Below the pieces are notes generated by a model that searched no databases, was not told where the DNA came from, and worked only from the letters and a program-made list of their open reading frames with translations. Made by a program: the position numbers and the translations under genes. Of a DNA stretch of 16,839 nt, positions 1 through 6,736 are shown piece after piece. Each line of letters begins with the position of its first letter. The stretch's first letter is position 1. The DNA is from Treponema sp. UBA1793 (lineage in GTDB: Bacteria; Spirochaetota; Spirochaetia; Treponematales; Treponemataceae). The stretch spans positions 1 through 16,839 of the forward strand of contig DCFX01000083.1 of assembly GCA_002314445.1 (NCBI GenBank), in the 5' to 3' direction.

Positions 1-318
1 GGTGTAGCTCTTTTGACGCTTACCTGGCAGAAAGAGGGATTACAGGACCCCGAATGCGTACGGGCTGCGACAGAGGAATACAGAGAGGACATGGACACGA
101 CGGGTGCATTCCTGCGCGACTGCTGCACGGTTGACGCGACCGGATACCTCCGGGTGTCGAGCAGGGAACTCTACGCAGCGTATGAGCACTGGTGTGCGGA
201 GAACAACGAACGACTGGGGTCAATGAAGTATCTGTCAGCGCGGCTGCAGGAGAAAGGTTTCAAGCATATTAACTCCGGGGGATGGCGCGGATGGGCGGAA
301 TTGCGGGTAAAGGGATAA
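1..318 (+). CDS. P4-family phage/plasmid primase-helicase, C-terminal fragment (5' end outside window)
   Basis: The reading frame is open from base 1 to a TAA at 316-318, so this is the 3' end of a longer gene; the TTG at 13 is internal and not a start. The visible 105 residues match the tail of P4/D5-type primase-helicases: a W-Q-x-E-G-L turn, an A-A-T-E-E-Y-R-E-D-M-D helix, then a winged-helix-like segment with S-R-E-L-Y-A-A-Y-E-H-W-C and a final R-L-Q-E-K-G-F. In this family that C-terminal domain follows the SF3 helicase and binds DNA. Such proteins replicate phages, satellites and integrated plasmids, so the gene suggests that a mobile element ends or adjoins here. It looks clearly richer in GC than the genes just downstream, and it converges with the next gene with a 14-bp gap and no visible terminator. 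The family call is from motif memory; the catalytic domain cannot be seen. Confidence 0.72.
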   Translation, partial: GVALLTLTWQKEGLQDPECVRAATEEYREDMDTTGAFLRDCCTVDATGYLRVSSRELYAAYEHWCAENNERLGSMKYLSARLQEKGFKHINSGGWRGWAELRVKG

Positions 319-332
319 AATGACATAAAATA

Positions 333-1340
333 TTACTGGATTTTTTTCAAATACCCACTGAATACCCAACCTGTATTAGCTCTATCATCCCATATTCTTA
401 CCCAGGGAGCCGTTATTCCATCAATCGTCTCAATTTTACCCGTTTCAGTTACAAGAATCTTTTTACCCTGCGGTAATGAAAATATCTTTATTCCTTCTTT
501 TCCCGGTTGTGACCGAACGTTTAACGGACCATCGGATACATAATAATTCAGTTTCTTCCAGAGAAAGCCGGGAAACCACTCAAATGAACAGGTCTGCCAG
601 TCTATAGTCCCTGCTGCAGAAAAATGTTCTACCCCGTATGTCCATATTAATTTGGGATCTGTCTGCTGCAAATAATCAGCATGTCCTTCATTATCATAAA
701 ATACATAAGGTTGGAACTTGTAATAGTACGAATAGTCTATATCAGCTTTAGTTTTTTTAAATATATCATGGGATATAATGGTACCATCATTTAAATTATA
801 CATCAGCAACTTATCAATATTGCCTGGCGCTTGTTCATCTATTGTGCAAAGGCGGGTATCATCGGGCGAAACTGCAAAGTTCATATTATGCAGGATAAAT
901 CCTGTGTATGAAAATTTTCCTGTCTGTAAATCAAATCGAAATAATTTAACTCCATGTGATAATACATATTGTTTTTGTATCATACTCACATCTCCATGAG
1001 AATTATCAAAAGTAATTTGTTCTATGTTATTTTGTTTTTTAAGTAACTTAAGTTCTTCACTGGTTATTTGTTCATTGCCAACTAAATAAAAGTACAAGTT
1101 ATTTTTATTCAGCCACGTCATATCAGGGTCAAGACCTGAATATGATCCTGTCGGAATTGATACCAAAATCCGCTTGTTATTATTTTTTTGTGCTGTCAGA
1201 TCGTTCCAAACAACATGATAATCCATATCGTACCGCGTTTTTATATATACAAGTTCCTGCTGTTGCGGAGGTATATAATTTTGTGAGTATGTAAAAGCTG
1301 TAATAAAAATACAACATATATAAATAAATAATTTTTTCAT
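333..1340 (-). CDS. Signal-peptide protein with C-terminal SH3b domain; candidate immunity/accessory protein
   Basis: This 335-residue protein begins with a clear signal peptide (basic K-K, hydrophobic stretch to about residue 16, cleavage near residue 20), so it should be exported to the periplasm. The middle (about 30-260) is rich in aromatic and polar residues and includes a propeller-like turn S-P-D-D-T-R; I do not recognise a family. Residues about 266-333 form a bacterial SH3-like domain (L-N-V-R-S-Q-P-G, then G-W-V-F-S-G-Y-L), a fold often used to bind peptidoglycan. The ATG is preceded by an AGGAAAA Shine-Dalgarno. It starts 9 bp after the stop of the C39-like effector, so the two are probably co-translated. 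A periplasmic partner of a predicted peptidoglycan hydrolase fits an immunity protein, but this is inference from context. AT-rich. Confidence 0.7.
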   Translation of the reverse strand: MKKLFIYICCIFITAFTYSQNYIPPQQQELVYIKTRYDMDYHVVWNDLTAQKNNNKRILVSIPTGSYSGLDPDMTWLNKNNLYFYLVGNEQITSEELKLLKKQNNIEQITFDNSHGDVSMIQKQYVLSHGVKLFRFDLQTGKFSYTGFILHNMNFAVSPDDTRLCTIDEQAPGNIDKLLMYNLNDGTIISHDIFKKTKADIDYSYYYKFQPYVFYDNEGHADYLQQTDPKLIWTYGVEHFSAAGTIDWQTCSFEWFPGFLWKKLNYYVSDGPLNVRSQPGKEGIKIFSLPQGKKILVTETGKIETIDGITAPWVRIWDDRANTGWVFSGYLKKIQ

Positions 1341-1349
1341 TTTTCCTAC

Positions 1350-2417
1350 CTATTTTTTCTGTAAATAAACAACTACTATCTTTTTCAAGTATTTCATACA
1401 GTATGCTGTTTTTTTGTTATCATCCTGAAGTCTGGTTAGATCTCCATTACTTGTTTTTATAATAGTCCCATCAAATACATTATCACTATTCGGCAGTCCT
1501 CCTATACCTACCATATGGTTGTCAACAGGATGAGGTAAATCGGATGTAACTGAACTCAAATTAAAAACACCTGCAATCATACAGTTTTGGCCTGCACTGT
1601 CAATTTCTTTTAATTTGTCCAGCAAGAAACTTGGATTGGAATCACTCTTTTCCCAAATTACCCAATCTTTTCCCTTTACTCCGAATAACATTTCCAAAGC
1701 TGAATCACCATTCAAGTTACCAGAATTCGAAGAAAACAAATTCTTATCTGCATTTATCAATAAAACACGATTATATTTTGAAGCATTGGGTAAATAATAA
1801 TTTCCCAGCTGTTCAGAAGTAAAAAACATATTCGCATAAGTTGTTATATAACATCCTTCATCAAGGATCTTTGTTTCTTGATCATTTCCTAACAATTTTT
1901 TGAACTTGCTCATATTATATTTTTCTTCAAACTTTACTATCGCCCCGCCGATTATTCCGGCCTTGTCCAGATGATTTAAAAAATATACAGGATGTACGAA
2001 GTTCAGATTATTCGTTCCAAATGTATTCTTCAATCCGCCTGCCCATAAGTCCGTTGCCTGTGCCATTTTCAACAGCTCTGCTGCCAGCTCTTTTGACATA
2101 TGTCCGAATGGTGACTTTTTGTCATACAAATTTTTTATATTTCTGAACTGTTCACCGTCCCATTCTATCGGATGTTTACATACAACCTTCCGCATGTTTT
2201 CCCGTATCGATTCTGTCCCGGTAAAATTTTCTCCCGGGCCATAAAGTCTCATCAGTTCTGTTCTTGATATCCGCCGTCCATTGAGAAAGTTGTCAATAAA
2301 ACCGCTCGTGTCTATCTGCCTCAGCAATTCACTCCTGTCGCAGAATATATCTTCCGTTTCTCCAAATGGTTTTGTTTTTTTATCAAAAAAGCAGTCCCAG
2401 TCAAAAGTCGATTTCAT
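1350..2417 (-). CDS. Candidate injected effector: N-terminal 'EWD/HP' domain plus C-terminal C39-like papain-fold peptidase
   Basis: The protein has 355 residues and no signal peptide, as expected for cargo delivered by a contractile machine. Residues about 37-150 carry an EF-hand-like I-S-R-T-E-L turn, then C80-K-H-P-I-E-W-D and F-V-H142-P; the same pattern ends the larger effector at 3182-5518. I know this motif set from T6SS-linked cell-wall effectors. Residues about 180-330 resemble papain-like C39 peptidases: D-E-G-C189-Y-I-T-T-Y as the nucleophile motif, H301-M-V-G-I-G-G as the His motif, and N324/D326 as possible third residue. The predicted job is cleavage of peptidoglycan peptides in a target cell. 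Its AGGAAAAG-like Shine-Dalgarno lies rather far (about 12 nt) from the ATG. It lies 9 bp upstream of the SH3b protein gene. The domain order is the reverse of the larger effector. The enzymatic call rests on motifs only. Confidence 0.68.
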   Translation of the reverse strand: MKSTFDWDCFFDKKTKPFGETEDIFCDRSELLRQIDTSGFIDNFLNGRRISRTELMRLYGPGENFTGTESIRENMRKVVCKHPIEWDGEQFRNIKNLYDKKSPFGHMSKELAAELLKMAQATDLWAGGLKNTFGTNNLNFVHPVYFLNHLDKAGIIGGAIVKFEEKYNMSKFKKLLGNDQETKILDEGCYITTYANMFFTSEQLGNYYLPNASKYNRVLLINADKNLFSSNSGNLNGDSALEMLFGVKGKDWVIWEKSDSNPSFLLDKLKEIDSAGQNCMIAGVFNLSSVTSDLPHPVDNHMVGIGGLPNSDNVFDGTIIKTSNGDLTRLQDDNKKTAYCMKYLKKIVVVYLQKK

Positions 2418-2498
2418 ACAGCTTTGTACTTTTCCTTCCTCTATATAAAATCCCTTATCAGTCTTTCAGTATTCGCCGCAGGTGTCCCTCCTGCTTCC

Positions 2499-2754
2499 CG
2501 AGTTTCCGGCTACACCGTAAACTCGTACACTTCATCCAGCGGGTTTTGCATAGCAAAACCCGGCAAGTAAACCATAGGTTTACGGCGCATACTTGCTCCG
2601 ACCGCTATCACCGTACTGTTTTTCTGTGCCCGCCGCAGACTTTACCTCCGGTAAAGTCTGCTTACCGTGATTACAGACCGGAACGGGCTGTAATCACGCC
2701 TGATTCGATGGCGAGTTTTGCCTGCAAAACTCGGGAAGCAAACCGCAGGTTTGC
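2499..2754. repeat. Array of consecutive near-perfect short hairpins
   Basis: Six inverted repeats follow each other with little spacing. They are: 2499-2525 (7-bp stem, C/T mismatch, 3 bp, 5-nt loop); 2540-2562 (10-bp stem, loop ATA); 2567-2583 (7 bp, loop ATA); 2635-2661 (12 bp, loop TCC); 2666-2698 (11 bp, A/G mismatch, 3 bp, loop GAA); 2712-2733 (about 9-10 bp, tight loop), with 2738-2754 (7 bp, loop GCA) directly after. The pair 2540-2583 and the pair 2712-2754 are diverged copies of one double-hairpin unit. A 14-bp exact inverted repeat also links 2492-2505 with 2727-2740, spanning most of the array. The function is unknown: it could be a palindromic intergenic repeat family, a structured RNA or a recombination substrate. 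Confidence 0.8.
2587..2633 (-). pseudogene. Remnant of a second vgrG/PAAR-domain coding sequence
   Basis: These 47 bases match 7798-7844 inside the intact vgrG at 42 of 47 positions. Read on the minus strand they encode A-Q-K-N-S-T-V-I-A-V-G-A-S-M, corresponding to residues 361-374 of the intact spike (A-Q-N-N-S-T-V-I-A-V-G-A-S-M). Of the four differences within these codons, three are synonymous third-position changes. The copy therefore diverged while it was still coding. Stops close the frame at 2642-2644 and 2510-2512, and the homology ends at hairpins on both sides. Nothing else of the gene is visible. Confidence 0.75.
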
Positions 2755-2845
2755 GGCCTTTCCGCACTTCGGTAACGACGTGCTCCAATCCGGCGTATGT
2801 TTTTTTCTTCATTCCTCTATTCTTCTGCAGAGTAAAGAAATCAGG

Positions 2846-2902
2846 AAAAAATACATTGTACATACGGCAGTACGGAGATTCCGTCTGCCGTATGTACAAT
2901 GT
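2846..2902 (-). terminator. Strong rho-independent terminator of the vgrG-effector transcript
   Basis: Arms 2853-2870 and 2885-2902 are perfectly complementary over 18 bp. A one-base T bulge at 2871 is followed by a further 4-bp stem (2872-2875 with 2881-2884) and a 5-nt loop. Read on the minus strand the stem is followed by one A and then six T (2851-2846). It lies about 280 bp past the stop of the 3182-5518 gene, so it plausibly ends the vgrG operon and separates it from the second effector cassette. Confidence 0.75.
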
Positions 2903-2913
2903 TCTGTTGCTAT

Positions 2914-2960
2914 CTGTGATGTACTGTGTATTAAAAACACACAGTACATCACAGCTTTTT
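2914..2960 (+). terminator. Perfect 16-bp hairpin followed by a T-run, + strand
   Basis: Arms 2914-2929 and 2939-2954 pair perfectly around a 9-nt A-rich loop, and are followed by C and five T (2956-2960). This is the shape of a + strand rho-independent terminator, but no + strand gene leads into it. It may block antisense transcription into the 3182-5518 effector, or be another member of the hairpin array. A weaker inverted repeat (2968-2976 with 2990-2998, 13-nt loop) follows directly. Confidence 0.5.
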
Positions 2961-3181
2961 ATTTCGTGTTATACACAAACATACTATCCGTGTATAACGT
3001 ATGTTCTTCAATTCCTCTCTATTGGCAGGACTTACCTGCGGTATCCTGACTCGTTGTCAAAAATTCTTTCTCCGGCCTCCTCCGCAGAAGAAGAGCAGAT
3101 TGGGTATCTACTACTCGTACAATTTATTCCAGATACAAAATTCCATAAATCAGTGCTCTATCCTACTGTATCTCAAATAAC

Positions 3182-5518
3182 CTATTTCGAATCATTATTT
3201 ATCAGCCACTGTATAAATTCAGCAGGATGATAAAAAGTAGCTTTCCCCTGGCTGAAATAGTTTTTTTCATCAGTTTTCATTGCATTTATGCACTCCTGAT
3301 TGAACCATTTATATGGTTCATACACGTTACTGACATATTCCTGTAACGTTCCTTCAAATTCCTCGCCGGTAGTTTTTACAGGCGGCAGAAATGAAAGAAA
3401 AGATTTATTCGGAACACCTTTCGCTTTCTGAAACTCAGATTCCCAATTAATTTTATCCGACCATTCGCTCGTATGCTGACAGATATAATTCCTGAATTTT
3501 TTTGCACCGTCTTCCGACTCATAAAATCTAATCATCTCTTCTTTGCTGATTACACCGTCTTCTTTCAGATAGAGAAAATCATCCACAAAATTACCGTATA
3601 ATTTCTTATCTTCAAAAAGTTTGATCATTTCTTCCCTGTCACATATTGCAGCTGACATTTCTGCATATTTCAACACCGTAAATCCCTGGGTATCAGGATT
3701 CTGTATGATATTGTCATTTGAAAATATTTCTAAATGAAGCGTTTCCTTTTTATGATTGCAGTCATAGCCTCCAAACGTACCCATCTGCCCTATCGGTTCG
3801 CTTCGAGATACTTCGACCATACTGTCTATATCAAGCAGTTCCTTTTCATTAAAATAGATAATCTTTCCAGTCTTCAGAGCATTTATCTTATTTTCATATA
3901 CTTTTCTATTTTTTTCTTCAAACGCATTATAGACATCTATTGTTGTCCAGTACTTCCCGACTTTTCCATTCACCTCATAATAAAAAACAACTTTCTTATC
4001 CTTCTGATTTACGGAATCAACTAAAATGATACCTGCTTTCGACAGTTTTCCAACAGGTTTCTTCTTTTCTGTATCAGTAATTTCATAAAAATCCGGCTCA
4101 GTTATATAAAGCAGCAGCCTCCTGAAATCTTTTGATCTGTATATAAGGTCATCAAGCCATTTTATTCCGCTCTTCTTCTGCGGATATTTGTCCGCAATTT
4201 CCTCCAGATCGGCAACCGGTTTCAAATGCATATAGAGAGAATAAAAATCCTTCAACACCTCCTTTCCTGCTGTTCCTGCGCGTGCCTGATGCTTTACCAG
4301 TACAAAACAGCGGCTTCCGTTCAGAGGTTCTTCTCTTGTATCAGAATCTCTGTTTACGACTCTGGCCGCAACAATTTGTCCCGGACCGATTGGATAGATA
4401 CGGCTCCCAATCCTGCTGCTGTAATGAAGTCCGTTATGCCACAGATTGCTTCTTTTTATCGGATAACCGCCGAACTCAAACATCTCACATTTCTGGCATT
4501 CATCAAGGAAATCTTTATTTTCTGTATTAAAGCTGTCTGACCTGGAAACAAAACCCCACCTTTTATATTTGAATACAAGACAGCTCCATACTTTTCCACT
4601 CTCAAAATACTGCTTCTTAAACTCGTCTCCGGGTATACTGATATTGTCGCCAATCATATTAAGTGTATAGTTGCCTTTTCCATTTTTATCTATAACAGGT
4701 TTTCCCCATGGATCATTCAGTATGACTGAACCTTCTGTGATACCTCTTACGACTACGTAATGTCCGTGATATCTGTATTTCTCAAGATAGTAGTTCTTAC
4801 TGGTTTTATAAGCCGATTCAAGTTTTTCTTTCTCCGTTTCTGCTGTCGAAATTTCTTTTTCAACCGCTTTTTTTTGTTCCTCTGTTAATTCTTCCTTCAG
4901 TTTCTTGTTACCGTCTTCTATTGTTTTATTGTATTCGGATATCCTACTGTCAAACTGTATTTTTGATTTCTTTCCGAATACCGCAGTTACCGCACCGGTC
5001 TTTGCATCAGCGTCATAGGATGAGCCTTCATAATTTCTTAAAATACCGCAGCTCAATATTACCGGATAACCGGCAAGTACATGATTCTTGACATATTCAA
5101 AATCATGACTGTAAAAACTCTGATCCTCTGTATCAATCCCATAGAACCTGTATGCAAAATTTCTCATATTTTCCGGGCTTTCAAAAAATTCATCGCCCTT
5201 GGCACCATAGGTCTGTTCAACAAGATTCATCTGTTCTTTTGTATATTTCTTCTTTTCTTCCTCAGTAGGTGAAAATACTTTTCTCATCATTTCATCGGGG
5301 GTATTTTCTGTTGTCCCCAAATAATGAAGAACCATTGCAAGACTTGTTACATTGCAACTTTGCTGAGCCATAGAAACTTCTATCTCAAGATCACCTTCTT
5401 TATGCAAAACCTTTTTTGTTTTTTTGTCTATAATATCTTTTACATAATATTTTTTCCAATTAGTAGTATTACTTCTTTGACAAAAATACGGAACTTCCAA
5501 ATTTCTAAAAGTATTCAT
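3182..5518 (-). CDS. Large candidate peptidoglycan-hydrolase effector: C39-like + M23-like + 'EWS/HP' domains
   Basis: The protein has 778 residues and no signal peptide. Residues 1-320 form a papain-like C39-type domain (Q-Q-S-C55-N-V-T-S-L, H253-Y-V-V-V-R-G, N-D269-P), interrupted by a charged, probably coiled-coil insertion at about 190-245. Residues about 340-610 resemble the M23 (LytM) metallopeptidase variant seen in spike-linked effectors: W-H361-N-G-L-H365, F-V-L-V-K-H, F-Y-S-L-Y-M-H431-L and L-H595-L-E-I-F. The usual HxxxD reads HxxxH, and the first His of the later HxH reads Thr, so zinc binding may be altered. Residues about 640-770 contain D-G-V-I-S-K-E-E-M, C680-Q-H-T-S-E-W and Y-H764-P, the domain shared with the 1350-2417 protein. 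Predicted role is cutting cell-wall peptides in a recipient cell. A GGAGAG Shine-Dalgarno precedes the ATG, which overlaps the upstream stop by 4 bp (ATGA), so translation is coupled. Confidence 0.75.
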   Translation of the reverse strand: MNTFRNLEVPYFCQRSNTTNWKKYYVKDIIDKKTKKVLHKEGDLEIEVSMAQQSCNVTSLAMVLHYLGTTENTPDEMMRKVFSPTEEEKKKYTKEQMNLVEQTYGAKGDEFFESPENMRNFAYRFYGIDTEDQSFYSHDFEYVKNHVLAGYPVILSCGILRNYEGSSYDADAKTGAVTAVFGKKSKIQFDSRISEYNKTIEDGNKKLKEELTEEQKKAVEKEISTAETEKEKLESAYKTSKNYYLEKYRYHGHYVVVRGITEGSVILNDPWGKPVIDKNGKGNYTLNMIGDNISIPGDEFKKQYFESGKVWSCLVFKYKRWGFVSRSDSFNTENKDFLDECQKCEMFEFGGYPIKRSNLWHNGLHYSSRIGSRIYPIGPGQIVAARVVNRDSDTREEPLNGSRCFVLVKHQARAGTAGKEVLKDFYSLYMHLKPVADLEEIADKYPQKKSGIKWLDDLIYRSKDFRRLLLYITEPDFYEITDTEKKKPVGKLSKAGIILVDSVNQKDKKVVFYYEVNGKVGKYWTTIDVYNAFEEKNRKVYENKINALKTGKIIYFNEKELLDIDSMVEVSRSEPIGQMGTFGGYDCNHKKETLHLEIFSNDNIIQNPDTQGFTVLKYAEMSAAICDREEMIKLFEDKKLYGNFVDDFLYLKEDGVISKEEMIRFYESEDGAKKFRNYICQHTSEWSDKINWESEFQKAKGVPNKSFLSFLPPVKTTGEEFEGTLQEYVSNVYEPYKWFNQECINAMKTDEKNYFSQGKATFYHPAEFIQWLINNDSK

Positions 5519-6726
5519 TTACTCTCTCCAAAAAACCAACCATAATCCTTACCGTAGAAATTAAATTCGGCTAAACACGTATCTTTGTATTTATTTCCCT
5601 TATATATGGCATCAACAGAAAATGAAAAACTATTAAAACTAAGTTTTGGTATAGAAAAGTAAAATTCAGCAGGTGATTCAGGCAAAATAATGTCTTTATA
5701 TGATTTCAAGAAATTCTCTCTCTCTTTTTCTTCATTTTTGCCAAAATTTATACTGTAGGAATCAAAATAAAACGTCTTTATTCTGTTATTCTCAAAATAA
5801 AGTTTTTGTGAAGCTGCATATCCATTAATTAAGGAAATTTTTTCTATGCTTACAGCTTTCCCTGTTTCGTATCTATGAAAAATAAACTCAATAGACATCA
5901 AATCATCGTCTGTATCTTCCACATAACTGGTCGCGGAATTCTTATCAAAGGCATTCTGTATTGTATATTTAAACGGATCCTTTTCATCTATCAGCGGTTT
6001 TGAAGATTCAATTGTTATATCTGGTTTCAATTCCTGATAGTCATATGCATGATTATTATATGTTGTTTCTCCCGCACTGAATTTTTCGGCATCCCCTTGA
6101 GCTCCATGATAAAGTCTCATATCAGCAGAACTTAAATCATCACTCCAAAAAACTTCGGCGGCTGTATCATCACTATAGATTTTATCCGTATTCAAATCAT
6201 CATCAATTATTTTATACGTAACATATGATTCAATTTCATAGACCATGATTCCCGCGATTTTATTATGTTTAATTATCGGCATTACATTCTTTCGTATTTC
6301 ATGTCTTTCTTTGGTCCCGTGGACAATATCTGTCCAGTAAAAATCCGCATATAGGAGGTTTGTTTTTCCGTTGTCACCTTTGAAATAAACCTTCTGATAT
6401 TGAATTCTATCGTCACCGGTAAGCACCCAGCCGGCTTTACCTTCAAGCATGACACGATAAAGAACATCTTTTGTTTCGGTGAATGTCTGCCTGAATATAT
6501 CGATTTTTTCAACTTTGAAACCATTGAATATCAAGTCAAAGAAATCTTTTGTATACTCCGTCTCAAACCGTTTTAATTTTTCCGGTGAAATTTTTAAATC
6601 TGTACAGGCCGTTTCAACTGAAATCTCGTTTAGTGTACCTTTATTAATATGTGGTGTTATGGCAAAAACCAACGGATTCAATATAACTGCAATAATGCAA
6701 ATCAGTACCATTCTTTTATTTCTCAT
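5515..6726 (-). CDS. Exported protein with discoidin-like C-terminal region; candidate immunity/accessory protein
   Basis: This 403-residue protein has a typical signal peptide (basic M-R-N-K-R, hydrophobic to about residue 22). Residues about 250-400 carry a pattern I know from 'NADase-type glycan-binding'/discoidin-like domains: Y-T-I-Q-N-A-F-D-K-N-S-A-T-S-Y, D-D-D-L-M-S-I, I-N-G-Y-A, L-Y-F-E-N-N-R-I-K. The first 240 residues are not recognised. The ATG has a good AGGAG Shine-Dalgarno. The gene lies 10 bp after vgrG, and its stop overlaps the effector start by 4 bp, so it is made with both. A periplasmic protein encoded directly before a predicted cell-wall hydrolase suggests an immunity protein; it could instead be a chaperone or an exported binding protein. 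AT-rich like the effector genes. Confidence 0.68.
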   Translation of the reverse strand: MRNKRMVLICIIAVILNPLVFAITPHINKGTLNEISVETACTDLKISPEKLKRFETEYTKDFFDLIFNGFKVEKIDIFRQTFTETKDVLYRVMLEGKAGWVLTGDDRIQYQKVYFKGDNGKTNLLYADFYWTDIVHGTKERHEIRKNVMPIIKHNKIAGIMVYEIESYVTYKIIDDDLNTDKIYSDDTAAEVFWSDDLSSADMRLYHGAQGDAEKFSAGETTYNNHAYDYQELKPDITIESSKPLIDEKDPFKYTIQNAFDKNSATSYVEDTDDDLMSIEFIFHRYETGKAVSIEKISLINGYAASQKLYFENNRIKTFYFDSYSINFGKNEEKERENFLKSYKDIILPESPAEFYFSIPKLSFNSFSFSVDAIYKGNKYKDTCLAEFNFYGKDYGWFFGESK

Positions 6727-6736
6727 TCAATTACTC

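Larger units (their letters stand above)
2418..3181. other. Gene-free 764-bp stretch between effector cassettes
   Basis: No convincing gene lies here. Reading frames on both strands are interrupted or consist of hairpin arms, and none has a credible ribosome-binding site plus recognisable protein. The stretch holds a row of inverted repeats from 2499 to 2998 (described separately), a short remnant of a PAAR-domain coding sequence (2587-2633) and a strong minus-strand terminator (2846-2902). The segment 3003-3181 shows nothing I can name. Just upstream of the 1350-2417 gene, 2418-2470 contains an AT-rich TTTTATAT on the minus strand that could be a -10 element, without a clear -35. Confidence 0.7.

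Noticed and set aside
2642..2899. Open frame of 85 codons on the minus strand in the same region
   Set aside because: It is made of hairpin arms and the terminator stem, and no Shine-Dalgarno precedes it; such frames arise from palindromic intergenic DNA.
2499..2998. CRISPR array or integron attC sites
   Set aside because: The hairpins have different sequences, irregular spacing and no constant repeat or spacers. I see no attC-type core sites or cassette genes.
2366..3049. Open frame of 227 codons on the + strand across the hairpin region
   Set aside because: It starts antisense within the 1350-2417 gene, runs through the inverted repeats, and has no recognisable domain or ribosome-binding site.
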